A stretch of 64,000 bases of DNA from contig CANPVD010000110.1 of the NCBI GenBank assembly GCA_947581615.1, positions 16,461-80,460 of the forward strand, given 5' to 3'. The translations under genes and the position numbers were made by a program. Below are positions 1 through 9,691 of the stretch, one piece after another. Origin of the DNA: Candidatus Humimonas hydrogenitrophica (GTDB lineage Bacteria; Gemmatimonadota; Gemmatimonadetes; Palauibacterales; Palauibacteraceae). How positions within the stretch are numbered: position 1 is the stretch's first letter; the number at the start of each line of letters is the position of its first letter. Under the pieces are notes generated by a model. It made no database searches. It was not told the DNA's origin and was given only the letters and a program-made list of their open reading frames with translations.

Positions 1-1
1 G

Positions 2-46
2 CTCACGCAGATCCGCTGGGGACGCTTCCTGACGCCGATCCACTGA
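2..46 (+). CDS. C-terminal tail of an upstream gene (partial)
   Basis: The first bases read as an open frame of 14 codons (ending ...FLTPIH) closed by a TGA at 44-46. It is most simply the end of a gene that begins before the window. Too little is present to assign a family. The downstream sigma-factor gene starts 35 nt later. Confidence 0.3.
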   Translation, partial: LTQIRWGRFLTPIH

Positions 47-81
47 CGCCGTCCCGCCGGGCGGCAGCTCGAGGCCCCTGC

Positions 82-822
82 ATGACCGCAGATTCTGCCA
101 GCTCTCGGGACGGGAGCCTGGACCTCTACTTGCGCGACATCGCCGGCTCGGACCCGCTGCCGCGTGCCCGGGAAGCGGAGCTGGCGCATCGATGGAGGCA
201 GGCCGGCGACCGGCAGGCGCTCGAGGCGCTCGTCCGCGCCAACCTCCGGTTCGTCGTCTCGGTGGCCAAGCGCTACCGAAACCGGGGGCTGCCGCTGGAG
301 GACCTCGTCAACGAGGGCAACCTCGGTCTGTTGCGGGCGGCGGAGCGCTTCGAGCCGGACCGCGGCGTGCGTTTCATTAGCTACGCCGTGTGGTGGATCC
401 GGCAGGCCATCCTCCGGGCCCTGTCCCGATCGGAGGCCCCCTTGCTGCCCGAGGTCGGCCGGCCCCGGACCCGGAGCGGCCGGGACGACCGGTCGACCCG
501 TCGGCTCCGGATCGTGTCGCTCGACGATCCCGCGGGCGACAGGGCCGGGGAGCGGCTGCGGGACCTGGTGGCCGACGAGAGGGTGCCGCCTCCCGACGCG
601 GAGCTCGAGCGTCGGCGAAGGCGCGACCGCATGGATGCACGCCTGGCCACGCTTCCCGAGCGGGAGGAGCGAGTACTGCGGATGTATTTCGGCCTGGATG
701 ACGGCACGCAGGCCGGGCTGGCCGAGATCGGCACGACCCTGGGCGTGAGCCGGGAGAGGGCCCGCCAGATCAAGGCCAGGGCCCTGGCTCGCCTGGCGTC
801 CGCGCCGCCTCCACCAGCTTGA
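82..822 (+). CDS. Sigma-70 family RNA polymerase sigma factor lacking domain 3
   Basis: The 246-residue protein directs RNA polymerase to promoters. Region 1.2 is at about residues 13-40. Region 2 is at about 50-110, with the core-binding stretch EDLVNEGNLGLLRAAERF and the -10 recognition stretch ISYAVWWIRQAI. Region 4 is at about 190-240, with the helix-turn-helix GVSRERARQIKARALARL. Between them the usual domain 3 of roughly 80 residues is replaced by a short Arg-rich linker, followed by an acidic finger-like segment (VSLDDPAGDRAGERLRDLV). The length is well below housekeeping RpoD. It could be the group 1 factor of a lineage with short sigma factors or a group 2 paralogue; the sequence alone does not decide. 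The stop codon lies within the rplM promoter -35 box. Confidence 0.9.
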   Translation: MTADSASSRDGSLDLYLRDIAGSDPLPRAREAELAHRWRQAGDRQALEALVRANLRFVVSVAKRYRNRGLPLEDLVNEGNLGLLRAAERFEPDRGVRFISYAVWWIRQAILRALSRSEAPLLPEVGRPRTRSGRDDRSTRRLRIVSLDDPAGDRAGERLRDLVADERVPPPDAELERRRRRDRMDARLATLPEREERVLRMYFGLDDGTQAGLAEIGTTLGVSRERARQIKARALARLASAPPPPA

Positions 823-847
823 CACACTCCATTCCCGTTCCTAGCTT
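819..847 (+). promoter_or_regulatory. Sigma-70 promoter for the rplM-rpsI-rpsB operon
   Basis: TTGACA at 819-824 and TAGCTT at 842-847 are separated by 17 nt. The -35 hexamer is a perfect consensus and overlaps the stop codon of the sigma-factor gene. Initiation near 854 would give a leader of about 120 nt before rplM. Confidence 0.65.
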
Positions 848-871
848 ACCGGGCTCCGAGTGGAGTGAGTC

Positions 872-903
872 GACCGCCCTGGACCGCGGGGCGGTTCGTT
901 TTT
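872..903 (+). promoter_or_regulatory. Terminator-like hairpin in the rplM leader (candidate attenuator)
   Basis: ACCGCCC (873-879) pairs perfectly with GGGCGGT (889-895), with a 9-nt loop and a possible extra G-U pair. The run TTCGTTTTT follows at 895-903. The structure lies downstream of the predicted rplM promoter and about 75 nt before the start codon. It could terminate sigma-gene read-through, attenuate ribosomal-protein transcription, or both. Confidence 0.5.
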
Positions 904-976
904 GTCCTCGGCCAACGAGCGCCGGGCCACGCCCGGCGAGCCGCGACCGGGGCTCTGTGGCAACGACCGCGATGAG

Positions 977-1405
977 ATGAAGACGTACAGCGTCAAGAAG
1001 GGCGAGATCGAGCGTGTCTGGTACGTGGTCGACGCCCGGGACCAGGTCCTGGGACGGCTGGCGACCCGCGTGGCCAGGGTGCTGAGAGGAAAGCACAAGC
1101 CCACCTATTCCCCGCACCTGGACGTGGGTGACTACGTGATCGTGGTCAACGCCCGGGACGTGAGGCTGACGGGCAAGAAGGCCGACACGAAGCGATATTT
1201 CCGGCACAGCGGCTTCATGGGCGGCGAGAAGCTCGTTCCATTCAAGCGAATGATCAGCCGGAAACCGGAATGGGTCATCGAGCGGGCGGTGAAGGGCATG
1301 CTGCCCAAGAACACCCTCGGACGCGAGATGGCCAAGAAGTTGCGGGTTTACGCAGGCCCGGACCACCCGCACGAGGCGCAGTTGCCCCGGCCGTTCGAGT
1401 TCTGA
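977..1405 (+). CDS. rplM: 50S ribosomal protein L13
   Basis: L13 is an early-assembling protein of the large ribosomal subunit. The ATG at 977 gives 142 residues, exactly the usual L13 length. The open frame continues upstream to 902, but that extension is unlike the family. Recognisable L13 blocks are [16 protein letters not shown] near the N-terminus, the central [18 protein letters not shown], and [20 protein letters not shown] towards the end. It heads the canonical L13-S9 pair, with rpsI 56 nt downstream. A predicted promoter and a terminator-like leader hairpin lie upstream. Confidence 0.97.
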   Translation: MKTYSVKKGEIERVWYVVDARDQVLGRLATRVARVLRGKHKPTYSPHLDVGDYVIVVNARDVRLTGKKADTKRYFRHSGFMGGEKLVPFKRMISRKPEWVIERAVKGMLPKNTLGREMAKKLRVYAGPDHPHEAQLPRPFEF

Positions 1406-1461
1406 GGTGCGCGGGATGCGTCCGTCGGTGAGAGCGAACAGGGTCCACACACGGAGGAACC

Positions 1462-1878
1462 TTGGCGGAGACGAGTAGCGGTCTCTCGAAGACCCACCCG
1501 GTGCAGACGGTGGGGCGGCGTAAGGAAGCCGTGGCGCGGGTCACCCTGCGACCCGGGTCGGGCCGCTGGGCCATCAACGGCCGGGATACCTCCGTCTACT
1601 TCGAGATCCTGCGACATCGTCAGGCCATCGAGGCTCCACTCAAGGCCACCGACTCGGAGGGCATCTACGACATCCTCGTCCGGGTGCGGGGCGGAGGGCT
1701 CACGGGCCAGGCGGACGCCGTGCAGCTCGCCGTGGCCCGGGCCCTGGTCGAGGTGGACGAGGAGCACAGACCCGTGCTTCGGGCCCGGGGCTTTCTGACG
1801 CGGGACGCCCGGGTGGTGGAGCGCAAGAAGCCGGGTCGCCCCAAGGCGCGCAAGCGCTTCCAGTTCTCCAAGCGCTGA
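1462..1878 (+). CDS. rpsI: 30S ribosomal protein S9
   Basis: S9 is a small-subunit protein whose basic C-terminal tail reaches the P-site tRNA. The 138-residue protein shows the family core TVGRRKEAVARVTLRPGSG and the GGGLTGQADAVQLAVARAL block. It ends in the diagnostic RKRFQFSKR tail. Translation starts at a TTG preceded by GGAGGAA at good spacing. It follows rplM and precedes rpsB by 22 nt, so the three are probably co-transcribed. Confidence 0.97.
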   Translation: MAETSSGLSKTHPVQTVGRRKEAVARVTLRPGSGRWAINGRDTSVYFEILRHRQAIEAPLKATDSEGIYDILVRVRGGGLTGQADAVQLAVARALVEVDEEHRPVLRARGFLTRDARVVERKKPGRPKARKRFQFSKR

Positions 1879-1900
1879 TCCAAGCACTGGACGAGAATCG

Positions 1901-2929
1901 ATGGCCGACGTGGCACTGACGGATCTCCTGCAGGCGGGGGTGCATTTCGGGCACCAGACCAGCCGCTGGAACCCCAAGATGCGCAAGTACATCTTCGCCG
2001 AGCGGGGCGGAATCTACCTGCTCGATCTCAAGAAGACGCAGAACAAGCTCTCCGAGGCCCGCGAGCTCGTGCGCGGGGTCGTGACGGACGGCGGTTCGGT
2101 CCTGTTCGTGTGCACCAAGCCGCAGCTGGCGCCGCTGGTGCGGGAGGAGGCGGAGCGCTGCGGAGCCTTCTACGTGACCGAGCGCTGGCTCGGGGGCATG
2201 CTCACGAACTTCCAGACCATCAAGAAGAACATCCGCCGGCTGAAGGAGTTGGAGCGTGGGGCGGAGGAGGGCTCCTTCGAGTTCTACACGAAGAAGGAGC
2301 AGCTTCTCCTGGACCGGGAGCGCCAGAAGCTGGATCGCTACCTGTCGGGCATCAAGGACATGAGCCGGCTTCCCGGCGTCATCTTCGTAGTCGACGCCAA
2401 GAAGGAAGAGATCGCGGTCAAGGAGGCCCATCGCCTCGAGATCCCGGTGGTGGCGATCGCGGACACGAACGCCGATCCGGACATGCTCACGGTGCCCATC
2501 CCGGGCAACGACGACGCCATCCGGTCGGTGGCCCTGATCACGCGGGCCATCGCCGATTCGGTGGACGCTGCCCGACGGGAGGCCCCGGAGGCGGCGGGCG
2601 AGCAGGCCGAGGACGTGTTCACCTACTCCTCCGATGTCGGCGAGACCTCCGAGACCGAGTCGTCGCGGCGCCGCAAGCGACCGCGGCGCCGCAAGCCGCG
2701 CCCGGAAGTGATCGCCCAGCGCCGCCAGACCAAGGGTGGTGCCACGGACGAGGATGCGGCCGGGGAGGACGAGGCCCCGGAGGCCGGGGGAGCCGAGGCC
2801 GCGGCGGAGCCGTCGGCGGAGGCGGATCGGCCGAAGGGCGCCGGGGCGGAGGAGCCCGAAGACGAGGTGCCCGTGTCGGCCGGAGCGGGCGGCGGCGAGG
2901 AGGAGGACGAGGAGGGCGAATCCTCCTGA
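1901..2929 (+). CDS. rpsB: 30S ribosomal protein S2 with long charged C-terminal extension
   Basis: S2 binds the 30S subunit late, on the solvent side near S1. Residues 1 to about 235 match the family: LLQAGVHFGHQTSRWNPKM, TERWLGGMLTNFQTI and the end of the core around VPIPGNDDAIRSVALITRAI. Typical S2 is 230-260 residues, but this protein has 342. The extra 100 or so residues begin with Arg/Lys repeats (RRRKRPRRRKPR near 255) and pass into an Ala/Glu/Gly-rich acidic tail. A strong terminator follows 12 nt after the stop. The start ATG at 1901 gives the standard N-terminus. Confidence 0.96.
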   Translation: MADVALTDLLQAGVHFGHQTSRWNPKMRKYIFAERGGIYLLDLKKTQNKLSEARELVRGVVTDGGSVLFVCTKPQLAPLVREEAERCGAFYVTERWLGGMLTNFQTIKKNIRRLKELERGAEEGSFEFYTKKEQLLLDRERQKLDRYLSGIKDMSRLPGVIFVVDAKKEEIAVKEAHRLEIPVVAIADTNADPDMLTVPIPGNDDAIRSVALITRAIADSVDAARREAPEAAGEQAEDVFTYSSDVGETSETESSRRRKRPRRRKPRPEVIAQRRQTKGGATDEDAAGEDEAPEAGGAEAAAEPSAEADRPKGAGAEEPEDEVPVSAGAGGGEEEDEEGESS

Positions 2930-2940
2930 CGCCCGCCGGG

Positions 2941-2969
2941 AAAAGGCCACTTCGGTGGCCTTTTTTTTT
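2941..2969 (+). terminator. Intrinsic terminator after rpsB
   Basis: GGCCAC (2945-2950) pairs with GTGGCC (2955-2960) around a TTCG tetraloop, and nine T residues follow. The preceding AAAA could extend the stem against the T run. It separates rpsB from tsf, so tsf needs read-through or its own promoter. Confidence 0.9.
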
Positions 2970-3095
2970 GGATGGATCGGCGCGGGTGTCGCGCCCGGCC
3001 CGGCCGTTGCAGGATGGTTGCGGGACCGCCGGCCGACCGGCGGTCGGTCCCGGGGAATCCACGAACGATGTGCGACACATAGGGGGAGACCGAGC

Positions 3096-3953
3096 ATGGC
3101 GGAGATCAGCGCGGCGGCGGTGAAGTCGCTCAGGGACAGGACCGGGGCGGGCATGATGGACTGCAAGCGTGCCCTCGAGGAGGCGGCCGGCGACGAGGAG
3201 AAGGCCATCGACCTCCTGCGCCAGCGTGGGGCCGCCAGGGCGGCCAAGCGGGCCGCCCGGGAGACGAGTGAAGGAGCCGTGGTGATCGAGGGCGACGACG
3301 AGGGCCCGGTCGCCATGGTCGAGGTGACCTGCGAGACGGACTTCGTGGCCAGGAACGACGAGTTCCTGGAGTTCGCCGGCCGAGCCGCCCGGATCGCGGC
3401 GGACGCCGGAGTGGGCGAAGGCGAGGTCCGGGAGGGAGGCGATCTCCTGGATTTGCCCGAGGCCGAGGCGCTGGGCACCGAGCTCGACGGCCTGCGCGCC
3501 AGGATCGGGGAGAACGTCGACGTCGGCCGCTTCGTCCGGTGGGTTCCGGGTGCCGGGTCCGTGATCGGCCGCTACATTCACTTCGGCAACAAGATCGGAG
3601 TGCTCGTGGAGCTGGCCGGTGGTCACGAGCCTACGGCCGCGACCGAGATGGCGCGTGATGTGGCGATGCACATCGCGGCCACCGACCCGGCCGGAATCTC
3701 CCCCGAGGACATCCCGGAGGAGGCCAGGGAGCGCGAGCGGGCGGTGCTCGGCGAGCAGGCCCGACAGGAGGGCAAGCCTCCCCAGATCGTGGAGAAGATC
3801 GTCGAGGGTCGCATGCGGAAGTTCTACGAGCAGAACGCGCTCCTCTACCAGGCGTTCGTCAAGGATCCCGACATGACGATCGGCGAGCTCCTCGAGAGCG
3901 CTCCGGGCTCGCTCCAGGTGGTCCGGTTCGTCCGGTTCGAGGTGGGCGTCTAG
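3096..3953 (+). CDS. tsf: Elongation factor Ts
   Basis: EF-Ts catalyses nucleotide exchange on EF-Tu. The ATG at 3096 sits behind GGGGGAG and gives 285 residues. The N-terminal UBA-like domain carries the signature [22 protein letters not shown]. The core contains [15 protein letters not shown], the region that contacts EF-Tu. The frame is open upstream of the start across the intergenic region, but that part is not family-like. It follows the rpsB terminator. The intervening 125 nt contain a perfect 9-bp GC stem (3024-3032/3037-3045) that may be a leader structure. pyrH begins 4 nt after the stop. Confidence 0.96.
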   Translation: MAEISAAAVKSLRDRTGAGMMDCKRALEEAAGDEEKAIDLLRQRGAARAAKRAARETSEGAVVIEGDDEGPVAMVEVTCETDFVARNDEFLEFAGRAARIAADAGVGEGEVREGGDLLDLPEAEALGTELDGLRARIGENVDVGRFVRWVPGAGSVIGRYIHFGNKIGVLVELAGGHEPTAATEMARDVAMHIAATDPAGISPEDIPEEARERERAVLGEQARQEGKPPQIVEKIVEGRMRKFYEQNALLYQAFVKDPDMTIGELLESAPGSLQVVRFVRFEVGV

Positions 3954-3957
3954 CCCC

Positions 3958-4704
3958 GTGGCCGCGCGAGCGGATGATGGCGCGAGCGCGCCGCCGGATC
4001 TGAAGTATCCCCGCGCCCTGGTCAAGCTCTCCGGGGAGTCCCTGGCGGGTGACCGCGGTTTCGGCATCGAGCCGCCGATCATCGAAGAGCTGACCCTCGA
4101 GATCAAGTCGGTCCACGAGGCCGGCGTGAGGCTGGGCCTGGTGGTCGGCGGGGGCAACATCGTGCGGGGCACGGTGGCCAGCGAGAGAGGCATGGATCGC
4201 GTCTCGGCCGACTACATGGGCATGCTGGCCACGGTGATCAACGCGCTCGCCCTGCAGGACATGCTGGAGCGTCACGGGATCGAGACTCGGGTGATGACCG
4301 CCATCCGCATGGAAGAGCTGGCGGAGCCGTACATCCGTCGCAGGGCGCTGCGGCACCTGGAGAAGGGACGGGTGGTGATCTTCGCCGGTGGGACCGGAAA
4401 CCCCTACTTTTCGACGGATACGGCGGCCGTCCTGCGCGCGATCGAGATGGAGGCCGACGTCATCCTCAAAGCCACGAAGGTCGACGGGGTGTACACGGCC
4501 GATCCGGAGAAGGACCCGGAAGCGGAGTTCATCCCGGAGATCTCGTACCTCGAGGTCATGACCCGGGAGCTCAAGGTCATGGACGCGGCGGCGATCTCGC
4601 TGTGCAAGGAGAACGACCTCCCGGTCATCGTCCTCAACATCCGCCGTCCGGGCTCCATTCTGTCGGCGCTGCGCGGGAGCCGGGTCGGCACCATGGTCGC
4701 CTGA
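3958..4704 (+). CDS. pyrH: UMP kinase
   Basis: The hexameric bacterial UMP kinase phosphorylates UMP to UDP in pyrimidine synthesis and belongs to the amino-acid-kinase fold. Motifs are the phosphate loop KLSGESLAG (about residues 22-30), [28 protein letters not shown] and the nucleotide-binding [17 protein letters not shown]. The length is 248 residues, with a GTG start at 3958. The first 15 or so residues are an Ala-rich extension over the usual start. It lies in the widely conserved tsf-pyrH-frr order. Confidence 0.96.
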   Translation: MAARADDGASAPPDLKYPRALVKLSGESLAGDRGFGIEPPIIEELTLEIKSVHEAGVRLGLVVGGGNIVRGTVASERGMDRVSADYMGMLATVINALALQDMLERHGIETRVMTAIRMEELAEPYIRRRALRHLEKGRVVIFAGGTGNPYFSTDTAAVLRAIEMEADVILKATKVDGVYTADPEKDPEAEFIPEISYLEVMTRELKVMDAAAISLCKENDLPVIVLNIRRPGSILSALRGSRVGTMVA

Positions 4705-4746
4705 GGCAGGGAGGCGCGTGGAGCGCCGCAACACCAGGAGGGCTGC

Positions 4747-5304
4747 ATGCCGAAGAAGAGGCTCCAGGAGGCGCGTGAAGCCATGGACCGTGCGGTCGAC
4801 GCCGTGCGGCGCGAGTTCAACACGGTGCGGACCGGGAAGGCCACGCCGGCGCTGCTGGACACGGTGAGGGTGGACGCCTACGGCTCGACCATGGCCCTGA
4901 ACCAGGTGGCCAACGTGAGCGCCCCGGAGCCCGGTCTCCTGCTCATCCAGCCCTACGACCAGAACATCTCCCCCGAGATCGCGCAGGGCATCCAGAAGGC
5001 CGACCTCGGCTTCAATCCGTCCGTCGACGGTGCGGTGATCCGCGTGCCCGTGCCGCCGCTCAGCGAGGAGCGCCGCAAGGAGATGGTCAAGCTCCTGCAC
5101 CGGCTGGCCGAGGAGGGCCGCATCTCCGTCCGGCACGTACGCCAGGAGACCAAGAACGAGCTGCAGCGCATGCAGAAGGACGGTGAGGCGGGCGAGGACG
5201 AGATCCATCGACGCCTGGAGGAGCTGCAGGGCATCACCGACGAGCACGTCGCCACGATCGACGAGCTGCTGAAGAAGAAGGAAGCCGAGGTCATGGAGGT
5301 CTGA
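4747..5304 (+). CDS. frr: Ribosome recycling factor
   Basis: RRF, together with EF-G, splits the post-termination ribosome. The 185-residue length is standard. Diagnostic stretches are FNTVRTGKATPALLD, the hinge-domain LLIQPYDQNISPEIAQGI, the VPVPPLSEERRKEMVKLLH block and RHVRQETKNELQRMQKDG. AGGAGGG precedes the ATG at 4747. It ends the translation-related run; the following ORF begins 3 nt after its stop. Confidence 0.97.
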   Translation: MPKKRLQEAREAMDRAVDAVRREFNTVRTGKATPALLDTVRVDAYGSTMALNQVANVSAPEPGLLLIQPYDQNISPEIAQGIQKADLGFNPSVDGAVIRVPVPPLSEERRKEMVKLLHRLAEEGRISVRHVRQETKNELQRMQKDGEAGEDEIHRRLEELQGITDEHVATIDELLKKKEAEVMEV

Positions 5305-5307
5305 GGC

Positions 5308-5706
5308 GTGGACGAGCCAGACGCACCGGAGAGGACGGAGCAGGATCCGATGGCGGCGGAGGACTGGCCGCGCACCATGGGCCGCCCGGGCGTCGTGCCG
5401 GGGGGCGGTGACTGGCGCGTGGCGCTGCAGGCCTACGTGACCGGGCACGACCTCGGCCGGGACCTCGAGCACAAGATGTCCGACGCGATCCGGGTCACGG
5501 GCCGGATCCCGCATGCGGCTCGCGGCGAGGAGGGGGAAGGGACCGGCGTGCAGCCGAAGGCCCCGGCGAAGACACGCCCGGAAACGCGGCGCGTTCCGGC
5601 GCCGGAGCGGCTCGACTTCCACAGGAGCGCCGGGACCTGGAGGCGGCACCTCCCGCTCGGGAGGCGTGGCGGCCGGGACGCCCGGGACGACGACACGGCC
5701 CGCTAG
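5308..5706 (+). CDS. Unrecognised 132-residue protein between frr and tilS
   Basis: I do not recognise this gene. It starts at a GTG 3 nt after frr. It has strongly GC-biased third positions for at least its first 70 codons and is soluble by composition. Residues 1-70 hold a possible small domain (GDWRVALQAYVTGHDLGRDLEHKMSDAIRV). The rest is Arg/Glu/Pro-rich and low in complexity. Its 3' end overlaps the proposed tilS start by about 40 nt. In many bacteria this position holds uppS/cdsA/dxr, and nothing here resembles those. The C-terminal part may not be genuine structure. Confidence 0.55.
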   Translation: MDEPDAPERTEQDPMAAEDWPRTMGRPGVVPGGGDWRVALQAYVTGHDLGRDLEHKMSDAIRVTGRIPHAARGEEGEGTGVQPKAPAKTRPETRRVPAPERLDFHRSAGTWRRHLPLGRRGGRDARDDDTAR

Positions 5707-7084
5707 TCCGCCCGGAGACCTCCGGGGGCGCTTCGCGCGCCACCTGGAGCGCCGGCCCGGCCTCCTCCCACGCGGGTCGCGAGTCCTGGTGGCCGTCTCC
5801 GGGGGGCCGGACTCGATGGCCCTCCTCCACTTGCTGCTCGGCGTGGCGGACTCCCTGGACCTCCGGCTGGTGGCCGCCCACTTCGATCACGGCCTCCGGG
5901 CCGCGAGCGCCGCGGAAGCCGACCGTGTCTGCGGTTGGATCGACGCCGCGGGCGTCGAGTGCCGCTCGGGTCGGCCGGCCGAGCCCCTCTCACCCCGCCA
6001 GGAGGAACTCAGGCGCGCCCGCTACGCGTTCCTCCACCGGATCGCGCGGGAGGAGGACGCTTCGCGCATCGCGACCGGCCACCAGGCCGACGACCAGGCC
6101 GAGACCATCCTGTTTCGGATCCTGCGAGGCACGGGTGTCCGGGGACTGGGAGGCATCCCCGCCCGACGGGGAGCCATCGTCCGGCCGCTCCTGCCGTTCC
6201 GACGCCGCTCACTCGAGGCATACCTGCGCGAACGGCGGATCGCCTTCCTGGTCGACCCCTCCAACCTCGATCCCCGCTGGGAGCGGGCCCGGCTGCGCAC
6301 TCGCGTGCTCCCGGCCCTGGAGGCGAGCTGGGAGGGGCCGGTGCGGGAGCGGCTGCTGGAGCTGGGGCGCGCGGCGCGCCGGGCGGATCGGGCGCTCGAG
6401 GCACGGGCGCGCTTCCTGCTCGAGAGATGCCGGTTGGAGGGGGTGGCGCCCGACCGATGGAAGTCGGGGGCCGAGGCGCTCGACCTGGATCGGCTTCGCG
6501 GTCTCGACCGGGAGGGGCTCGCCCGGGTCGTCCGCCGGGTGGCGCGGACGGCCGGGGTCCGCCTCACGAAGGGCGGAACCCGGGCCGCGGTGGAGTTTAT
6601 CAGCGGAGGCCGGAGCGGGGGCAAAGTGGACCTCGGCGGCGGCCTGGTCGCCGCGCGCGAGTTCCGGGTCGTGTGGATCGGCCGACCGGCCGAGGCGGCG
6701 CCGGACACCACGCTGACGATCGACGGCCCCGAGCCCGGTCGCGGACGGATCTCCCTGGGGGGACGGCCCGTCATCGTGGCCTGGGAGCCCGGCCGCGAGC
6801 CGATCGCCCTCCGCGCACGGGTCGAGCTCGCGCTGGAGCGCATCGCTTTCCCGCTCGTCGTCCGGGGCTGGCGTGCGGGAGACCGCATCCGGACGGATGC
6901 GGGGACCCGCAAGCTCAAGAAACTGTTCGGCGAGCGCAGGGTCCCGAGGAGCGCCCGTCGGCAGGTGCCCGTGGTGGCGTCCGCGGACGGCCGGGTGGTG
7001 GCCGTCGATGGGCTGGCCGTGGACCCCGGGTTGTGGCCCGATGCCGCGGAGGAGCGGTTGGTGCTTAGGATCGAGGATGCCTGA
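5666..7084 (+). CDS. tilS: tRNA(Ile)-lysidine synthetase
   Basis: TilS converts cytidine-34 of the CAU-anticodon isoleucine tRNA to lysidine, so that it reads AUA. The PP-loop ATP-pyrophosphatase signature SGGPDSMALLHLLL appears about 35 residues in. It is followed by AHFDHGLR, the GHQADDQAETILFRILRGTG motif and the C-terminal GDRIRTDAGTRKLKKLF domain. The open frame extends to 5513, but the GTG at 5666 gives a normal N-terminus and 472 residues. Its GGGAGG lies very close, so the start is uncertain. The 3' end overlaps hpt by 8 nt. Confidence 0.9.
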   Translation: MAAGTPGTTTRPASPPGDLRGRFARHLERRPGLLPRGSRVLVAVSGGPDSMALLHLLLGVADSLDLRLVAAHFDHGLRAASAAEADRVCGWIDAAGVECRSGRPAEPLSPRQEELRRARYAFLHRIAREEDASRIATGHQADDQAETILFRILRGTGVRGLGGIPARRGAIVRPLLPFRRRSLEAYLRERRIAFLVDPSNLDPRWERARLRTRVLPALEASWEGPVRERLLELGRAARRADRALEARARFLLERCRLEGVAPDRWKSGAEALDLDRLRGLDREGLARVVRRVARTAGVRLTKGGTRAAVEFISGGRSGGKVDLGGGLVAAREFRVVWIGRPAEAAPDTTLTIDGPEPGRGRISLGGRPVIVAWEPGREPIALRARVELALERIAFPLVVRGWRAGDRIRTDAGTRKLKKLFGERRVPRSARRQVPVVASADGRVVAVDGLAVDPGLWPDAAEERLVLRIEDA

Positions 7085-7643
7085 TGTGGCGTCCGGGACG
7101 GGCGCGGAGCGCTCCCGGGCCGGGGGACACCGCCCCTGGCACGTGGTCTACGCGGCCGACCGGATCTCGGGCCGCGTACGGGCCCTGGGGGCCCAGATCA
7201 CGTCGGAGTACCCGGCGGGCACGACGCTGCTGATGCTGGGTCTGCTCAAGGGGTCCTTCATCTTCATGGCAGATTTAGTGCGTTGCATCGGTCTCCCCGT
7301 ACACGTCGATTTCCTGGTGGTGTCGAGTTACGGTGGTGGGACCACGTCGTCGGGCAGGGTGGACACCCTGTACGAGGCGAACACATTGATCGAAGGTCGT
7401 CACGTGGTGCTGGTCGAGGACATCGTGGACAGCGGACATACGATCAACGAGCTCGTTCCCTCGCTTCGGGCGCGCGAGCCCGCCTCGCTGGAGGTGTGCG
7501 CGCTCCTGCACAAGCGCAAGGCCGAGCGCCTGGCTCTCGAGCCACGCTGGGTCGGCTTCGAGGCGCCCGACGAGTTCCTGGTCGGCTACGGCCTGGACCG
7601 CGCCGAGGACTTTCGCCACCTCCCGTTCATCGCGAGCCTCTGA
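7077..7643 (+). CDS. hpt: Hypoxanthine phosphoribosyltransferase
   Basis: This enzyme salvages hypoxanthine or guanine with PRPP to give IMP or GMP. The ATG at 7077 overlaps the end of tilS and gives 188 residues, normal for the family. Visible motifs are LLKGSFIFMADLVR, DFLVVSSYGGGTTSSG and the PRPP-binding loop VVLVEDIVDSGHTI. The C-terminal VGFEAPDEFLVGYGLD contains the base-binding aspartate region. The order tilS-hpt-ftsH is a widely conserved bacterial cluster, which supports the assignment. Confidence 0.95.
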   Translation: MPDVASGTGAERSRAGGHRPWHVVYAADRISGRVRALGAQITSEYPAGTTLLMLGLLKGSFIFMADLVRCIGLPVHVDFLVVSSYGGGTTSSGRVDTLYEANTLIEGRHVVLVEDIVDSGHTINELVPSLRAREPASLEVCALLHKRKAERLALEPRWVGFEAPDEFLVGYGLDRAEDFRHLPFIASL

Positions 7644-7652
7644 GGCCTTCGC

Positions 7653-9674
<2,022 letters not shown>

Positions 9675-9691
9675 CGGCCGGAAGGAGCCCG

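Noticed and set aside
3024..3045. Perfect 9-bp hairpin between the rpsB terminator and tsf
   Set aside because: No T run follows and no known leader motif is recognisable. In DNA this GC-rich such stems are common, so I mention it only in the tsf entry.
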